Below, piece after piece: positions 30,102 through 39,347 of a stretch of DNA of 64,000 bases (its first letter is position 1; each line of letters begins with the position of its first letter). The translations under genes and the position numbers were made by a program. The notes under the pieces were generated by a model. It searched no databases. It saw only the letters and a program-made list of their open reading frames with translations, and was not told where the DNA came from. Source of the DNA: RPQJ01 sp963793005 (GTDB lineage Bacteria; Pseudomonadota; Gammaproteobacteria; Steroidobacterales; Steroidobacteraceae). The DNA lies in contig CAWBYP010000002.1 in the NCBI GenBank assembly GCA_963793005.1, positions 620,001 through 684,000 on the forward strand. The letters run 5' to 3'.

Positions 30102-30922
30102 TACAAGCTGAACACACGGGCGGCGTTTCCGGACAGGAACGCTGCCCGCGTCTTTTCATCGAGCCCGAGTTCGTCGAGCCCCTCGAGCGCCTTGGCTGGC
30201 GCGATCATCGGCCAGTTCGAGCCGAACATCACCTTGTCCCGGCCATGGGCCCTGGCATACGCGACCAGCGCCGGCGGATAACGCCGCACCGTGTACGCCG
30301 ACGTGTCGATGTATACGTTTCGATGCTTGGTCGCGACTGCGATCATCTCCTCGGTCCACGGATAGCCGATGTGCCCGCAGACGATGACCAGTTCCGGAAA
30401 ATCGATCGCCACCTGGTCGATGTACGGAATCGGACGGCCCACCTCGGAGGGCATCAACGGGCCCGTGTGACCGACCTGCGTGCAGAATGGCACCCCGAGT
30501 TCACAGCACTCGGCGTAGACGGGATAAAAACGTGCGTGCGTGGGCGGCAGTTCCCACAGCCACGGCAGGACCCGGATGCCCTTGAAGCCCAACTCGCGCA
30601 CGCAGCGGCGGATCTCGCGCACGGCATCCATGGGCCGGCGGATATTCACCGAGCCGACGCCGACCAGGCGGTCGGGCGCCTGGTCAACGAATCCCGCGAC
30701 TTCGTCGTTCGAGATCAGCGAGCCCTGCGGACCCTCCCACGCGCTGATCAGGCTTTTTGCGATCCCGGCCTCATCCATGCTCGCGACAGTGAGCGCCACG
30801 GGCCACTCATCGGCAGCAGGCGCGTTGCGCTGCTCGGCACGCGCCCAGCGCCGCAACGACTCAAACATGGGCTGGTTCAGGTGGCGGGCGGTCGGGTGCT
30901 GTGCCCAGGCATCGATGATCAT
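30101..30922 (-). CDS. Amidohydrolase-family (PF04909-like) protein
   Basis: 273 residues, TIM-barrel amidohydrolase of the ACMSD-related group. Recognisable blocks are GFKGIRVLPWLWELPP, a QVGHTGPLMPSE loop, LVIVCGHIGYPWTEEM and KVMFGSNWPM. The metal-binding HxH that normally follows the first strand is replaced by the sequence IDAWAQHPT. The usual catalytic Asp in G(S/T)DWP is Asn here. A metal-free or non-hydrolytic role is possible. Many related proteins share these changes, so this is likely a subfamily trait. It is convergent with the CHRD gene, 15 bases apart. Confidence 0.86.
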   Translation of the reverse strand: MIIDAWAQHPTARHLNQPMFESLRRWARAEQRNAPAADEWPVALTVASMDEAGIAKSLISAWEGPQGSLISNDEVAGFVDQAPDRLVGVGSVNIRRPMDAVREIRRCVRELGFKGIRVLPWLWELPPTHARFYPVYAECCELGVPFCTQVGHTGPLMPSEVGRPIPYIDQVAIDFPELVIVCGHIGYPWTEEMIAVATKHRNVYIDTSAYTVRRYPPALVAYARAHGRDKVMFGSNWPMIAPAKALEGLDELGLDEKTRAAFLSGNAARVFSL

Positions 30923-31128
30923 GGCAGCGAACCGTCAGTTTGAATTCGGACAGGGCCATAATCGTAGTCCCGGACGAAGAGCCTCGCATGCCCTTTGGAC
31001 CACAGATACCGAACGAACCGCGCGGGCCCGAGGGTCACATCCCGCATCCGGGGAAGCCGAGATGCCCCGTTCGTGGCAGTACCCTAGACTCCGTGACCAT
31101 CGCTGCCCCTCGCCAGGAGCGCAACTAA

Positions 31129-32133
31129 GTGCCTGCCAGCCACCGCCCCCGGATGCTCTCCAGCCCTGGTGCCATTGCCGCCGCGCTATGCTCGCTGGCC
31201 ATGCTGGTCCCGGCGTCGGTGGCGGCCGAGCCACTGCTGACGCGCAACCAGAACCCGCTGGTGCTGCCTTACGGGCTGCCGAATCCCCTGCCGGCCCGGC
31301 TGCCGGCCGCCGACTCGGGGCGCGCGACGCTGGACATCAACTGGTCCAACTCGGCTGACGATGACATCTCGGGTTCGCACAATTTCACTCTCGACGCCGA
31401 AACCCAGGATATCCGCCTGCGGCTGGAATACGCGCTCGGTGCGAACTGGGCAGCACTGGTGGAGGTTCCCTGGCGTCACCTGAGCGGCGGCACGCTCGAC
31501 GGCCTGATCGAGAACTGGCACGACCTGTTCGGGCTGTCGAACGGCGTGCGCGACCGGATGCCGAAAGACCGGCTGCTGATCGAATACCAGCAGGGCGACA
31601 CAATCGAACTCCAGGTAGATGACAGCGCCTCCGGCATTGCTGACGTACCGGTCGCGCTCGGTTACCAGCTCAAGGCCACCGAGCGGGGCGCACTCTCCAG
31701 CTGGCTGACGGTCGACGTTCCAGTCGGCAGTTCGAGCGACCTGCTCGGCAGCGGAGCGGTTGACGTCGCATTGAGCGTGGCTGGCCAGACCCAGCTGGCG
31801 GAGCACTGGCAGGTCTTCGGGCAGGTCGACGCGGTCTGGCTCGGCAAGGGAGACATCCTTGCGCAATACCAGGAGAGCTTCGCGTGGGCCGGGCTCGCCG
31901 GCGTTTCATGGAATGCCTGGCGCAGCCTCGACCTGACCGTGCAGTTCTATGCCAATTCGCGCATCTTCGACACGTCGATCAGCGGCCTGTCGGGTGATGC
32001 GGTGGTGTTGAGTTACGGCGGCACCTGGCGCACCCCTGGAGGCTGGCGATTCGACCTCGGCATGAACGAAGACATCCAGGTGAACGCGTCCCCCGACGCC
32101 ACGTTCTATTTTGCCGTACAGCACGGGTTCTGA
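31129..32133 (+). CDS. DUF3187 family exported protein, probable outer-membrane beta barrel
   Basis: 334 residues. A signal peptide (AIAAALCSLAMLVPASVAAE) is followed by the DUF3187 opening LTRNQNPLVLPYGLPNPLPA. The rest alternates amphipathic strands (DIRLRLEYALGANWAALVEV, LDLTVQFYANSRIFD) and ends with aromatic Phe (YFAVQHGF), as outer-membrane barrels do. Function unknown. The start is GTG at 31129 with AGGAG eight bases before. A short in-frame ORF stops exactly before it, but I do not consider that a gene. The 206-base gap upstream shows no clear signal. Confidence 0.85.
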   Translation: MPASHRPRMLSSPGAIAAALCSLAMLVPASVAAEPLLTRNQNPLVLPYGLPNPLPARLPAADSGRATLDINWSNSADDDISGSHNFTLDAETQDIRLRLEYALGANWAALVEVPWRHLSGGTLDGLIENWHDLFGLSNGVRDRMPKDRLLIEYQQGDTIELQVDDSASGIADVPVALGYQLKATERGALSSWLTVDVPVGSSSDLLGSGAVDVALSVAGQTQLAEHWQVFGQVDAVWLGKGDILAQYQESFAWAGLAGVSWNAWRSLDLTVQFYANSRIFDTSISGLSGDAVVLSYGGTWRTPGGWRFDLGMNEDIQVNASPDATFYFAVQHGF

Positions 32134-32305
32134 CTGCTACGCTGCAATACACGTATCAACTGTCGGGGCTCGCGAGATGGTAGGGACCTGGGGATCTCAC
32201 GCACAGGCCTTCCTGCTGGGTGCTGGTCACGTCGGCCGCATTCGCGTTGCAGACTGTGCGCGGGGGTACCAGCCCGAGAGGCGGCAATGGGGGTGTGACT
32301 TGAAG

Positions 32306-32858
32306 ATGACTGCATACGCGCTCTACTGCGGCGCCATGCTCACCTTGACCGCAACTGCGGTTGGTGCGGCGGACGCGGAATCGGCGCACACCGGACCCGT
32401 GGTCGAACAGTTCGGGCCCGTCTACGGCGTGGACACGCCCGACTTCGTCACGCCGACCAGCATGACCTACCGGGCCGTGTTCGATGTCGCCCAGTCCCCG
32501 GAGGTGGCGGACCAGCTGAACCCGCGCATCGAGAGTCTCGCCCGATTCCTGAACATGCAGGCGCGCGCCGGGCGTCAAATCGGATCAGGTGAAACTGGCG
32601 CTGGTCGTCCACGGCGCGGCCAGCAAGGACATGCTGTCGAATGCAGCGTACAAAGCACGATTGGGCGTCGACAATCCAAATGCGCCGCTGCTCGCGGCGC
32701 TACAGGCAAAGGGGGTCCGCGTCATCCTTTGCGGACAGACCGCCGCGCACCGGGGATTTTCGCGGCAGGAACTGGCACCCGGGGTGGAGATCGCCTTGTC
32801 TGCGATGACCGCGCTTGTTGTCCTGCAGTCCGAGGGTTACGAACTGATCGCGTTCTAG
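32306..32858 (+). pseudogene. DsrE-family exported protein, disrupted by a +1 frameshift
   Basis: The first frame gives a signal peptide (MTAYALYCGAMLTLTATAVG) and the domain start, through RFLNMQARAG. The second frame continues KLALVVHGAASKDML, VILCGQTAAHRG and ALVVLQSEGYELIAF, the typical end of periplasmic DsrE-like proteins. Deleting one G from GGG at 32570-32572 restores ARAGVKSDQVKLALVV, an uninterrupted family sequence. The length is 3n+1. It is either a recent pseudogene or a homopolymer sequencing error. An in-frame TTG at 32300 is an alternative start. The stop overlaps the convergent GFA gene by four bases. Confidence 0.88.
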
Positions 32859-33256
32859 GCGCGCAACTCCTCGGGGTGCTGCCTGCCGTCGTCGCCGATT
32901 TCGTCCCAGACGGCCTTCGAGCCCACCCAGATGTGGTGGGCGACCTTGAGCGCGTCACCGCCCTGGGTGATTGAACCTGCCGGCACGAACATCCTGGTCG
33001 GATCGTTCTCGCCGGGCACGGGAGAGCCGCAGACCGTGCAGAACCAGGTCTGCCAGGCCGTGTTCGGCTTCTCCCACTTCGCGATGTGCTCCCGGCCACT
33101 AAGCCACCGGAACTGCTCGTTGGGCACGACGACCACCGCGATGCCGTTGCTCCCGGTGGACCTGCGACAGATCGAGCAATGGCACACGTATACGCTTGAA
33201 AGATCCGCGTCGATCTCGAACCGGACCGCCCCGCAATTGCATTCGCCTTTGGTCAT
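32855..33256 (-). CDS. GFA (CENP-V/GFA) domain protein
   Basis: 133 residues, a single GFA zinc-binding domain. Ligand cysteines are visible in GECNCGAVRFEI, VCHCSICRRSTG and FCTVCGSPVPG. The family is named for glutathione-dependent formaldehyde-activating enzyme, but most members are uncharacterised small zinc proteins. ATG 33256 was chosen at MTKGECNCG, where the domain starts; the open frame upstream has no family similarity. Its 3' end overlaps the DsrE-like gene by four bases. Confidence 0.9.
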   Translation of the reverse strand: MTKGECNCGAVRFEIDADLSSVYVCHCSICRRSTGSNGIAVVVVPNEQFRWLSGREHIAKWEKPNTAWQTWFCTVCGSPVPGENDPTRMFVPAGSITQGGDALKVAHHIWVGSKAVWDEIGDDGRQHPEELRA

Positions 33257-33539
33257 TCGATCCCCCGTGCGCTCACTGGCCGGCGCGTCATGCCACCGGC
33301 ACGGTGGTCGACCGATGTTGCCACTGCGCGCCTCGCGGGTGTGACTGCCAGGCGTCCTGCCGGATCCCGGACAGGCCACCGATCCGCGACTCTCTTAATT
33401 CGTGCCACGGTAACTACGTATTGACGGGACTCAATTCATGGCGCATTCGATTGAAAGAATTCACCGAATAACCTGCGGAAAAAAAGCGGGCGCGGTGGAC
33501 CGGAAGGGAGCATCCGAACAAGCATCGGGGGAGCTGACT

Positions 33540-36500
33540 ATGTCTGGCAACATGGCGTTGGTTGGGCGTGGCGTCTTCACAACCATGGCTGCAGCGACAT
33601 TGCTGTTGCTGGGAGCGGCCAGCGACCCGTTACCCGCGCGAGCATCCGTACCTCGCCCCGAAGCTCCGCAGCCGCCCGCGTCCGCGATTCCCGGCGCGAC
33701 GTCGCTACAGGCCTCGCTGGCCACGCTCTCGATCCCGTTCGTCGAAAATACCGGTCAGCTCGACTCGCGCGTCCGCTTCTATGCGCGGACGCTGCGTGGC
33801 GTCACCTACGTCCTTCGCGACGGCCGCATCGTGCACAAGCTGCCCACGCGGGACCCGCAGGGCGCTGCGCGCCAGGCGGTGCTGACGGAATCGTTCGTAC
33901 GTGGCAGCACCAGTGTTTCTCGCGGCTCTGTCGCCGAAGCGCGTGTCAGCGATTTCCATGGCAAGGATTCCACGCGATGGCGTACCGGCCTTGCCACCTA
34001 TCGATCCGTGCAACTCGGCGAAGTCTGGCCAGGCATCCGGGTCGCACTCGCCGCGCACGGCACGAGCACCGAAAAACTGTTCACCGTGGCGCCTGGAGCC
34101 GACGCCGGATCAATTCGCGTACGCATCGCTGGCGCGACATCCCTCGCGCCGACGGCCAACGGTGCCCTGCGCATCGATACGCTGGCTGGCCCGGTCGAGA
34201 TGACCGCGCCGGTGGCATGGCAGGACATCGACGGGGATCGACGCCCGGTGCGCGTGTCCTATGCGACCCACGGACCGAACTACGGTTTCAAGCTCGGCGC
34301 GCACAATCCGGCCCACCCGGTCGTCATCGATCCGATCCTGCAGACCAGCTACCTCGGCGGCAGCGGCGCCGAAGGCCGCGGAGACGTTTCGTCGGCCGTC
34401 GCAGACCCGGCTGTCCCAATCGCGGTGATCGATTCGGACGTCTACGTTGCATCCTCGACGCCTTCCGCGGACTTTCCCGGCACGACGGGCGGGGCGCAAC
34501 CGACCCTGCTCGGCGGGCAGGACGCATTTGTCGCAAGACTGAGCCTGAACCTGCAGACGCTGGTGCAGGCAACCTACATCGGGGACAACGACTTCGCTGG
34601 AATCGAGACCCATGTCAGCGCAATCGAGGTCGACGCCACGGGCGTCTACATCGCCGGCGAAACCAACGCGACGACACTCCCGGGCGTGGCCGGCGGCCTT
34701 GAACCAACCCGCACCGGCAATGCCTATGTGCTCAGGCTGAATCGCGCGCTCACGGCGGTGCCGGCCGGCACTTTCTGGTCCGGCGGCAACATCACGGACA
34801 TGGCACTGACCGCCAGTGGCGTATACATTGGTGGCCTCGCGTACGTATCGCTGTTGCAGGGCACGACCGGCGGCGCCCAGGCCAGCTGCCCGCCACTGGC
34901 GTTCCCGCCCGGTCCACCCGCATGTTCGTATGTCTCGCTGCTCAATGCCGGCCTGACAGCGCTGACCCAGTCCACGTTCTTCGGCAATGGCGGCAACGAA
35001 TCGGGAACGGGCGAACATGTCACGGCAATCGCCGTCGGCACGGGTGGCGTCTACATTGCAGGACGTGCCACGTCCGCGACCTTGCCAGGGAGTTCGGGCG
35101 GCGCACAGCCGGCCCGGACGGCATGCGCCTCCTTCTTCTGCGATGGCTTCATCGCGCTGTTCAATCCTTCGCTGACCAGCATCACACGTTCAACATTCTT
35201 TGGCGGCACCGGTCTCGATCTGGTCAACGACATGGCCGTGAACGATTCCAGTGTGTTCATCACCGGCTACACTCAGTCAAACGACCTGCCAGGCACGACC
35301 GGCGCAGCAATTCCCGCAAAGCCGGCCCCGACGAGCTACGCGGATGCGTTCGTTGCCCGCTTCAGCAGCGACCTCACCACGCTCGATCGTGCGACCTACT
35401 ACGGCATCGCCGCAGAAAACTTCGGCGGCGGAGTCGCGGCCAACACGATCGCGCTGACCGGCACCGAGGTCTTCATCGGCGGAAATGCCGGATTCCCCCT
35501 CGGCGCGCCGCCACCCATGCCCGGCACCGCCGACGGTGCCCAGGCGACGCATGCCGGCGGCTCGCCTCTCGACGGCTTCGTGGCGCGACTCAACCTAGGG
35601 CTGACCGCGGTCAACCAGGCCACGTACTTCGGCGGCACGGGCGACGACGGAATCGCGGAGATTGCACTGAACGGTGGCGACGTCTATGTCGCCGGAATCA
35701 CGCAATCGACAAATCTGCCCTTTGCGGCGGGCGGCGCCCAGCCCAGCCGCAGCGGCGTCCGGGATGCCTTCGTGACCCGGATCTCCACCGACCTGCTCGG
35801 CGTGGACACGATTCCCGACGCATTCACCTTCACGGACCAGATCAACGTGCCGCTGTCGACAGTCGTCACGTCGAACGTCGTCGCCATCAACGGACTCGGG
35901 GCCGCCGCACCGATCTCGGTGACCGGTGGCGAATACCGCATCAACGCCGGGGCATTCACGACGGCCCCCGGCACGATCAGCAATGGCGCCACGGTGCAGG
36001 TGCGCCACACCTCCGCGGCAAGCGGCGGCACCGCCACCAACACCACGCTGACCGTCGGCGGCATCTCAGACACGTTCACCAGCACGACGCTGGTGCCGGA
36101 CACCACGCCTGATGCCTTCAGCTTTACCGACCAGGTCGATGTCGCCCGGAGCACCGTCATCGTCTCAAACACGATTGCGATCTCCGGAATCAACGCCGCG
36201 GCGGCGATTTCGGTCACGGGTGGCGAGTACTCGATCAATGGCGGGGCTTTCACCTCGACAGCGGGAACGATCTCAAGCGGCAACACCGTTGCCGTACGAC
36301 ACACGTCGTCCGCGTCGTTCAGCACGGCAACGAACACCACGTTGACCGTCGGCGGCGTGTCCGACACGTTCACCAGCACGACGCTGGCGGCAGACACGAC
36401 GCCGGATGCGTTCAGCTTCACCGACCAGTCCGGCGTGCCCTTGAACACCGTCATCGTCTCGAACGTCGTCGCAATCGCCGGAATCAATACGACGACGGCG

Positions 36501-39185
36501 ATCTCCGTGACCGGAGGCGAGTACTCGATCAATGCGGGTACATTCACCGCGGCAGCAGGGACGATATCGAGCGGCAACACCGTCGTGGTCCGGCACACGT
36601 CCGCGGCGACCGGCGGCACGGCCACCAACACGACCCTGACCGTCGGCGGCGTGTCCGACACCTTCACCAGCACGACGCTGGTGCCCGACACGACGCCGGA
36701 CGCGTTCAGCTTCACGGACCAGGCCGACGTCGCCCTGGGCACCGTCATCGTCTCGAACAGCGTAACCATCAGCGGCATCAATACGGCCGCGGCGATCAGC
36801 GTGACCGGCGGCGAATACTCGATCAATTCCGGACCCTTCACCAGCGTGTCGTCCACGATCTCGAACGGCAACAGCGTCATGGTCCGACACACGTCCGCGG
36901 CAACCGGCGGCACGGCCACCAACACGACCCTGACCGTCGGCGGCGTGTCCGACACCTTCACCAGCACGACGCTGGTGCCGGACACCACGCCGGACGCGTT
37001 CAGCTTCACGGACCAGACCGACATCGCCTTAAGCACCGTCATCGTCTCGAACAGCGTAACCATCGGCGGCATCAATACCGCGGCGGCGATCAGCGTGACC
37101 GGCGGCGAGTACCGCATCAACCTGGGAGCCTTCACGGCGACCGCCGGCACGGTCAGCAATGGCGACACGGTGCAGGTGCGTCACACGTCTTCAGCAAGCG
37201 GTGGCACGGCCACCAACACGACGCTGACCGTCGGCGGGGTGTCCGACACCTTCACCAGCACGACTCTGGTGCCGGACACCACGCCGGATGCCTTCAGCTT
37301 CGCCGACCAGACCGGCGTAGCCCTGAGCACCGTCATCGTCTCCAACAGCGTTGCCGTGGGCGGCATCAATACCGCGGCGCCGATCAGCGTGGCCGGCGGC
37401 GAGTACTCGATCAATGCAGGGCCCTTCACCAGCGCGGCCGGGACGATATCGAACGGCAATACGGTGCGGGTGCGGCACACTTCCGCAGCCGGCTTCAACT
37501 CGACCGTCAGCACGACTCTCACGATAGGCGGCATCGCGGACACGTTCAGCAGCACCACACTGGTGGCGGACACGACGCCCGACGCATTTGCCTTTGTCGA
37601 CCAGGTCAACGTGCCAGTGGCGACCATCGTCGTGTCGAATGCAATCACGGTCAGTGGCATCAACACGGCGGCCGCGATCAGCGTGACCGGCGGCGAGTAC
37701 TCGGTGAATGGGGGAGCGTTCAGCGCAACAGCCAGCACCGTGGCAAACGGCGCCACGGTACGAGTGCGGCACGTTTCGGCGGCCGGCTTCGCCGCAACGG
37801 TCAATACCAGCCTCACGATCGGCGGCGTCACCGATACCTTCTCGAGCTTGACCGTCGCCGCCGACAGCACGCCGGATGCATTTGCCTTCGTCGACCAGGC
37901 GGGCGTCGCGCCGAGCAGCGTCGTGACCTCGAATGCGATCACGGTGACGGGCATCAATACGCCGGCGGCCATCACCGTCTCGGGGGGCGAGTATTCCATC
38001 GACGGCGGCGCGTTCACGGCGGCCGCAGCCACCGTGGCCGGCGGCAATACGGTTCGGGTCCGGCATACCTCGTCCGCGAGTTTCAGTACGGCCACCAATA
38101 CGACCCTCGCGATCGGCGGCGTCTCCGACACGTTCACGAGCACTACGATAGGGCAGGATACGACCCCCGATGATTTCACCTTCGTGAGCCAGGCCGGCGT
38201 TCCACGCGGCTCGGTCGTCTCGTCCAACACGATTACGGTGGCCGGGATCAACGCACCGGCCGGGATCAGCATCGTGGGCGGCGAGTACTCGGTGAACGGT
38301 GGTGCGTTCACGTCCGCGGCGGGGACGGTCAACGCCGGCGCCACGGTACAGGTCCGCGTGACCTCGTCGGCCGCCTACAACTCCACCGTCACCGCGACCA
38401 CCACGATCGGGGGCGTCAGCAAGCCGTTCGCAGTGACGACCGAAGTCGGCACGGTCGGCACGGTCGTCAAGTCCAAGGGCGGCGGCGGTGCGGTCGACTG
38501 GTGGCTTCTCTTGTGCCTGGCATGCCCGCTGGTGCTTCGCCGTCGCGCGGTGACTCAGGCAATGGGTGCCCTGCTGGTCGCAGCGGTGCTGCTGCCCGTA
38601 CCACAGGCCGAGGCCCAGGGCTTCTATGCCGCCGCTGGACTCGGGCAGGGATCGGTATCGGTCGACTCGGGGGCGCTCAAGCGCCAGCTCGAATCGATGA
38701 CCGGGGATACGATTACGTCGATCAAGCTCGATGACTCGGACATGAGCTGGCACGCGAGGATCGGCTACGCGTTCAATCGCTACGTCGGCATCGAAGCCGC
38801 TTACTACGACTTCGGCGAGATTACCGGCCGCATTGAGGCGGACTCGTTCAACCCCGACGACCTTGCCGATGCCGTGTCGGCCGTGTTTCCAGCCGCCCCC
38901 CATGGCGGTGCCCTGCAGGGACGGCTGGGCTGGCCCTTTTCCGACGAATTCTCGATCGGGGCTCGCGCGGGCATCATGTTCTGGGACTCGGATGAGACTG
39001 CCAGGCTGGCCTCAGGGAGCTCCGGAAGCGCGAAGTCGAGCCAAGACGGCAGCGACTTCGTCTGGGGCATCGATCTCGTCTGGCAGCACTGGAGTCATTT
39101 CGGCTTGACGCTGGAAATGAACAGGGTCGAGGCCGATGACCCTGCGCTCAGCGTGGATATCGGGCTGCTGTGGAAGATGCGCTGA
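33540..39185 (+). CDS. Giant exported repeat protein: SBBP propeller, nine 98-residue repeats, internal CTERM sorting signal, OmpA-like barrel
   Basis: 1881 residues. Order: signal peptide (about 1-36); a DUF7948-like domain (FVENTGQLDSRVRFYAR); SBBP beta-propeller repeats (TYFGGTGDDGIAEIALNGG type, about 265-755); nine tandem repeats (758-1639). A Gly-rich stretch, hydrophobic segment and LRRR (about 1645-1669; GGGGAVDWWLLLCLACPLV) follow, which match GlyGly/JDVT-CTERM sorting signals. Then comes a second signal-peptide-like segment (MGALLVAAVLLPVPQAEAQ) and an eight-stranded-barrel-like domain (GFYAAAGLGQG to DIGLLWKMR). A CTERM signal normally ends a protein, so this is an unusual fusion, or two proteins if an internal start (GTG 38550 or ATG 38562) is used. 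ATG 33540 has GGGGGAG upstream; a start at 33438 is less likely. Confidence 0.85.
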   Translation: MSGNMALVGRGVFTTMAAATLLLLGAASDPLPARASVPRPEAPQPPASAIPGATSLQASLATLSIPFVENTGQLDSRVRFYARTLRGVTYVLRDGRIVHKLPTRDPQGAARQAVLTESFVRGSTSVSRGSVAEARVSDFHGKDSTRWRTGLATYRSVQLGEVWPGIRVALAAHGTSTEKLFTVAPGADAGSIRVRIAGATSLAPTANGALRIDTLAGPVEMTAPVAWQDIDGDRRPVRVSYATHGPNYGFKLGAHNPAHPVVIDPILQTSYLGGSGAEGRGDVSSAVADPAVPIAVIDSDVYVASSTPSADFPGTTGGAQPTLLGGQDAFVARLSLNLQTLVQATYIGDNDFAGIETHVSAIEVDATGVYIAGETNATTLPGVAGGLEPTRTGNAYVLRLNRALTAVPAGTFWSGGNITDMALTASGVYIGGLAYVSLLQGTTGGAQASCPPLAFPPGPPACSYVSLLNAGLTALTQSTFFGNGGNESGTGEHVTAIAVGTGGVYIAGRATSATLPGSSGGAQPARTACASFFCDGFIALFNPSLTSITRSTFFGGTGLDLVNDMAVNDSSVFITGYTQSNDLPGTTGAAIPAKPAPTSYADAFVARFSSDLTTLDRATYYGIAAENFGGGVAANTIALTGTEVFIGGNAGFPLGAPPPMPGTADGAQATHAGGSPLDGFVARLNLGLTAVNQATYFGGTGDDGIAEIALNGGDVYVAGITQSTNLPFAAGGAQPSRSGVRDAFVTRISTDLLGVDTIPDAFTFTDQINVPLSTVVTSNVVAINGLGAAAPISVTGGEYRINAGAFTTAPGTISNGATVQVRHTSAASGGTATNTTLTVGGISDTFTSTTLVPDTTPDAFSFTDQVDVARSTVIVSNTIAISGINAAAAISVTGGEYSINGGAFTSTAGTISSGNTVAVRHTSSASFSTATNTTLTVGGVSDTFTSTTLAADTTPDAFSFTDQSGVPLNTVIVSNVVAIAGINTTTAISVTGGEYSINAGTFTAAAGTISSGNTVVVRHTSAATGGTATNTTLTVGGVSDTFTSTTLVPDTTPDAFSFTDQADVALGTVIVSNSVTISGINTAAAISVTGGEYSINSGPFTSVSSTISNGNSVMVRHTSAATGGTATNTTLTVGGVSDTFTSTTLVPDTTPDAFSFTDQTDIALSTVIVSNSVTIGGINTAAAISVTGGEYRINLGAFTATAGTVSNGDTVQVRHTSSASGGTATNTTLTVGGVSDTFTSTTLVPDTTPDAFSFADQTGVALSTVIVSNSVAVGGINTAAPISVAGGEYSINAGPFTSAAGTISNGNTVRVRHTSAAGFNSTVSTTLTIGGIADTFSSTTLVADTTPDAFAFVDQVNVPVATIVVSNAITVSGINTAAAISVTGGEYSVNGGAFSATASTVANGATVRVRHVSAAGFAATVNTSLTIGGVTDTFSSLTVAADSTPDAFAFVDQAGVAPSSVVTSNAITVTGINTPAAITVSGGEYSIDGGAFTAAAATVAGGNTVRVRHTSSASFSTATNTTLAIGGVSDTFTSTTIGQDTTPDDFTFVSQAGVPRGSVVSSNTITVAGINAPAGISIVGGEYSVNGGAFTSAAGTVNAGATVQVRVTSSAAYNSTVTATTTIGGVSKPFAVTTEVGTVGTVVKSKGGGGAVDWWLLLCLACPLVLRRRAVTQAMGALLVAAVLLPVPQAEAQGFYAAAGLGQGSVSVDSGALKRQLESMTGDTITSIKLDDSDMSWHARIGYAFNRYVGIEAAYYDFGEITGRIEADSFNPDDLADAVSAVFPAAPHGGALQGRLGWPFSDEFSIGARAGIMFWDSDETARLASGSSGSAKSSQDGSDFVWGIDLVWQHWSHFGLTLEMNRVEADDPALSVDIGLLWKMR
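35811..38456 (+). repeat. Nine tandem 294-bp in-frame repeats
   Basis: Repeats start at 35811, 36105, 36399, 36693, 36987, 37281, 37575, 37869 and 38163, an exact 294-base period with no insertion or deletion. Each encodes 98 residues beginning (T/I)PDxF and containing GGEYxxNxGxF and VGGVSDTFTSTT-like blocks, probably one Ig-like beta sandwich each. Units 3 to 6 are most alike at the DNA level, which suggests recent duplication or gene conversion; units 7-9 have drifted. Confidence 0.95.
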
Positions 39186-39204
39186 TTGCGCGCCAGCTAT
39201 CAGA

Positions 39205-39226
39205 GACGCCCCGAGGGGCGTCTTTG
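39205..39226. terminator. Hairpin terminator between the giant gene and tRNA-Ser
   Basis: AGACGCCC (39205-39212), loop CGAG, GGGCGTCT (39217-39224), then TT gives a strong intrinsic-type stem for the rightward gene ending at 39185. It also lies three to four bases past the CCA end of the leftward tRNA-Ser, so it probably serves both strands. Confidence 0.75.
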
Positions 39227-39318
<92 letters not shown>

Positions 39319-39347
39319 GCTTTAACCCTCGACTGCAGACTCTGCCT

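Noticed and set aside
30940..31128. 62-codon frame ending right before the DUF3187 gene
   Set aside because: TTG start without ribosome site, proline-rich composition and no recognisable family. The following GTG with AGGAG is the real start.
33257..33539. TTGACG at 33421 as a promoter for the giant gene
   Set aside because: No acceptable -10 hexamer at 16-18 bases; kept only as a weak possibility.
35811..38456. Tandem repeats as a CRISPR array
   Set aside because: The period is 294 bases, fully coding, with no repeat/spacer structure and no cas genes.
35684..38903. Long antisense open frames (about 390-570 codons) across the tandem repeats
   Set aside because: They arise from the high GC content and the 294-base periodicity of the sense gene. 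Their translations are low-complexity and have no start signals.
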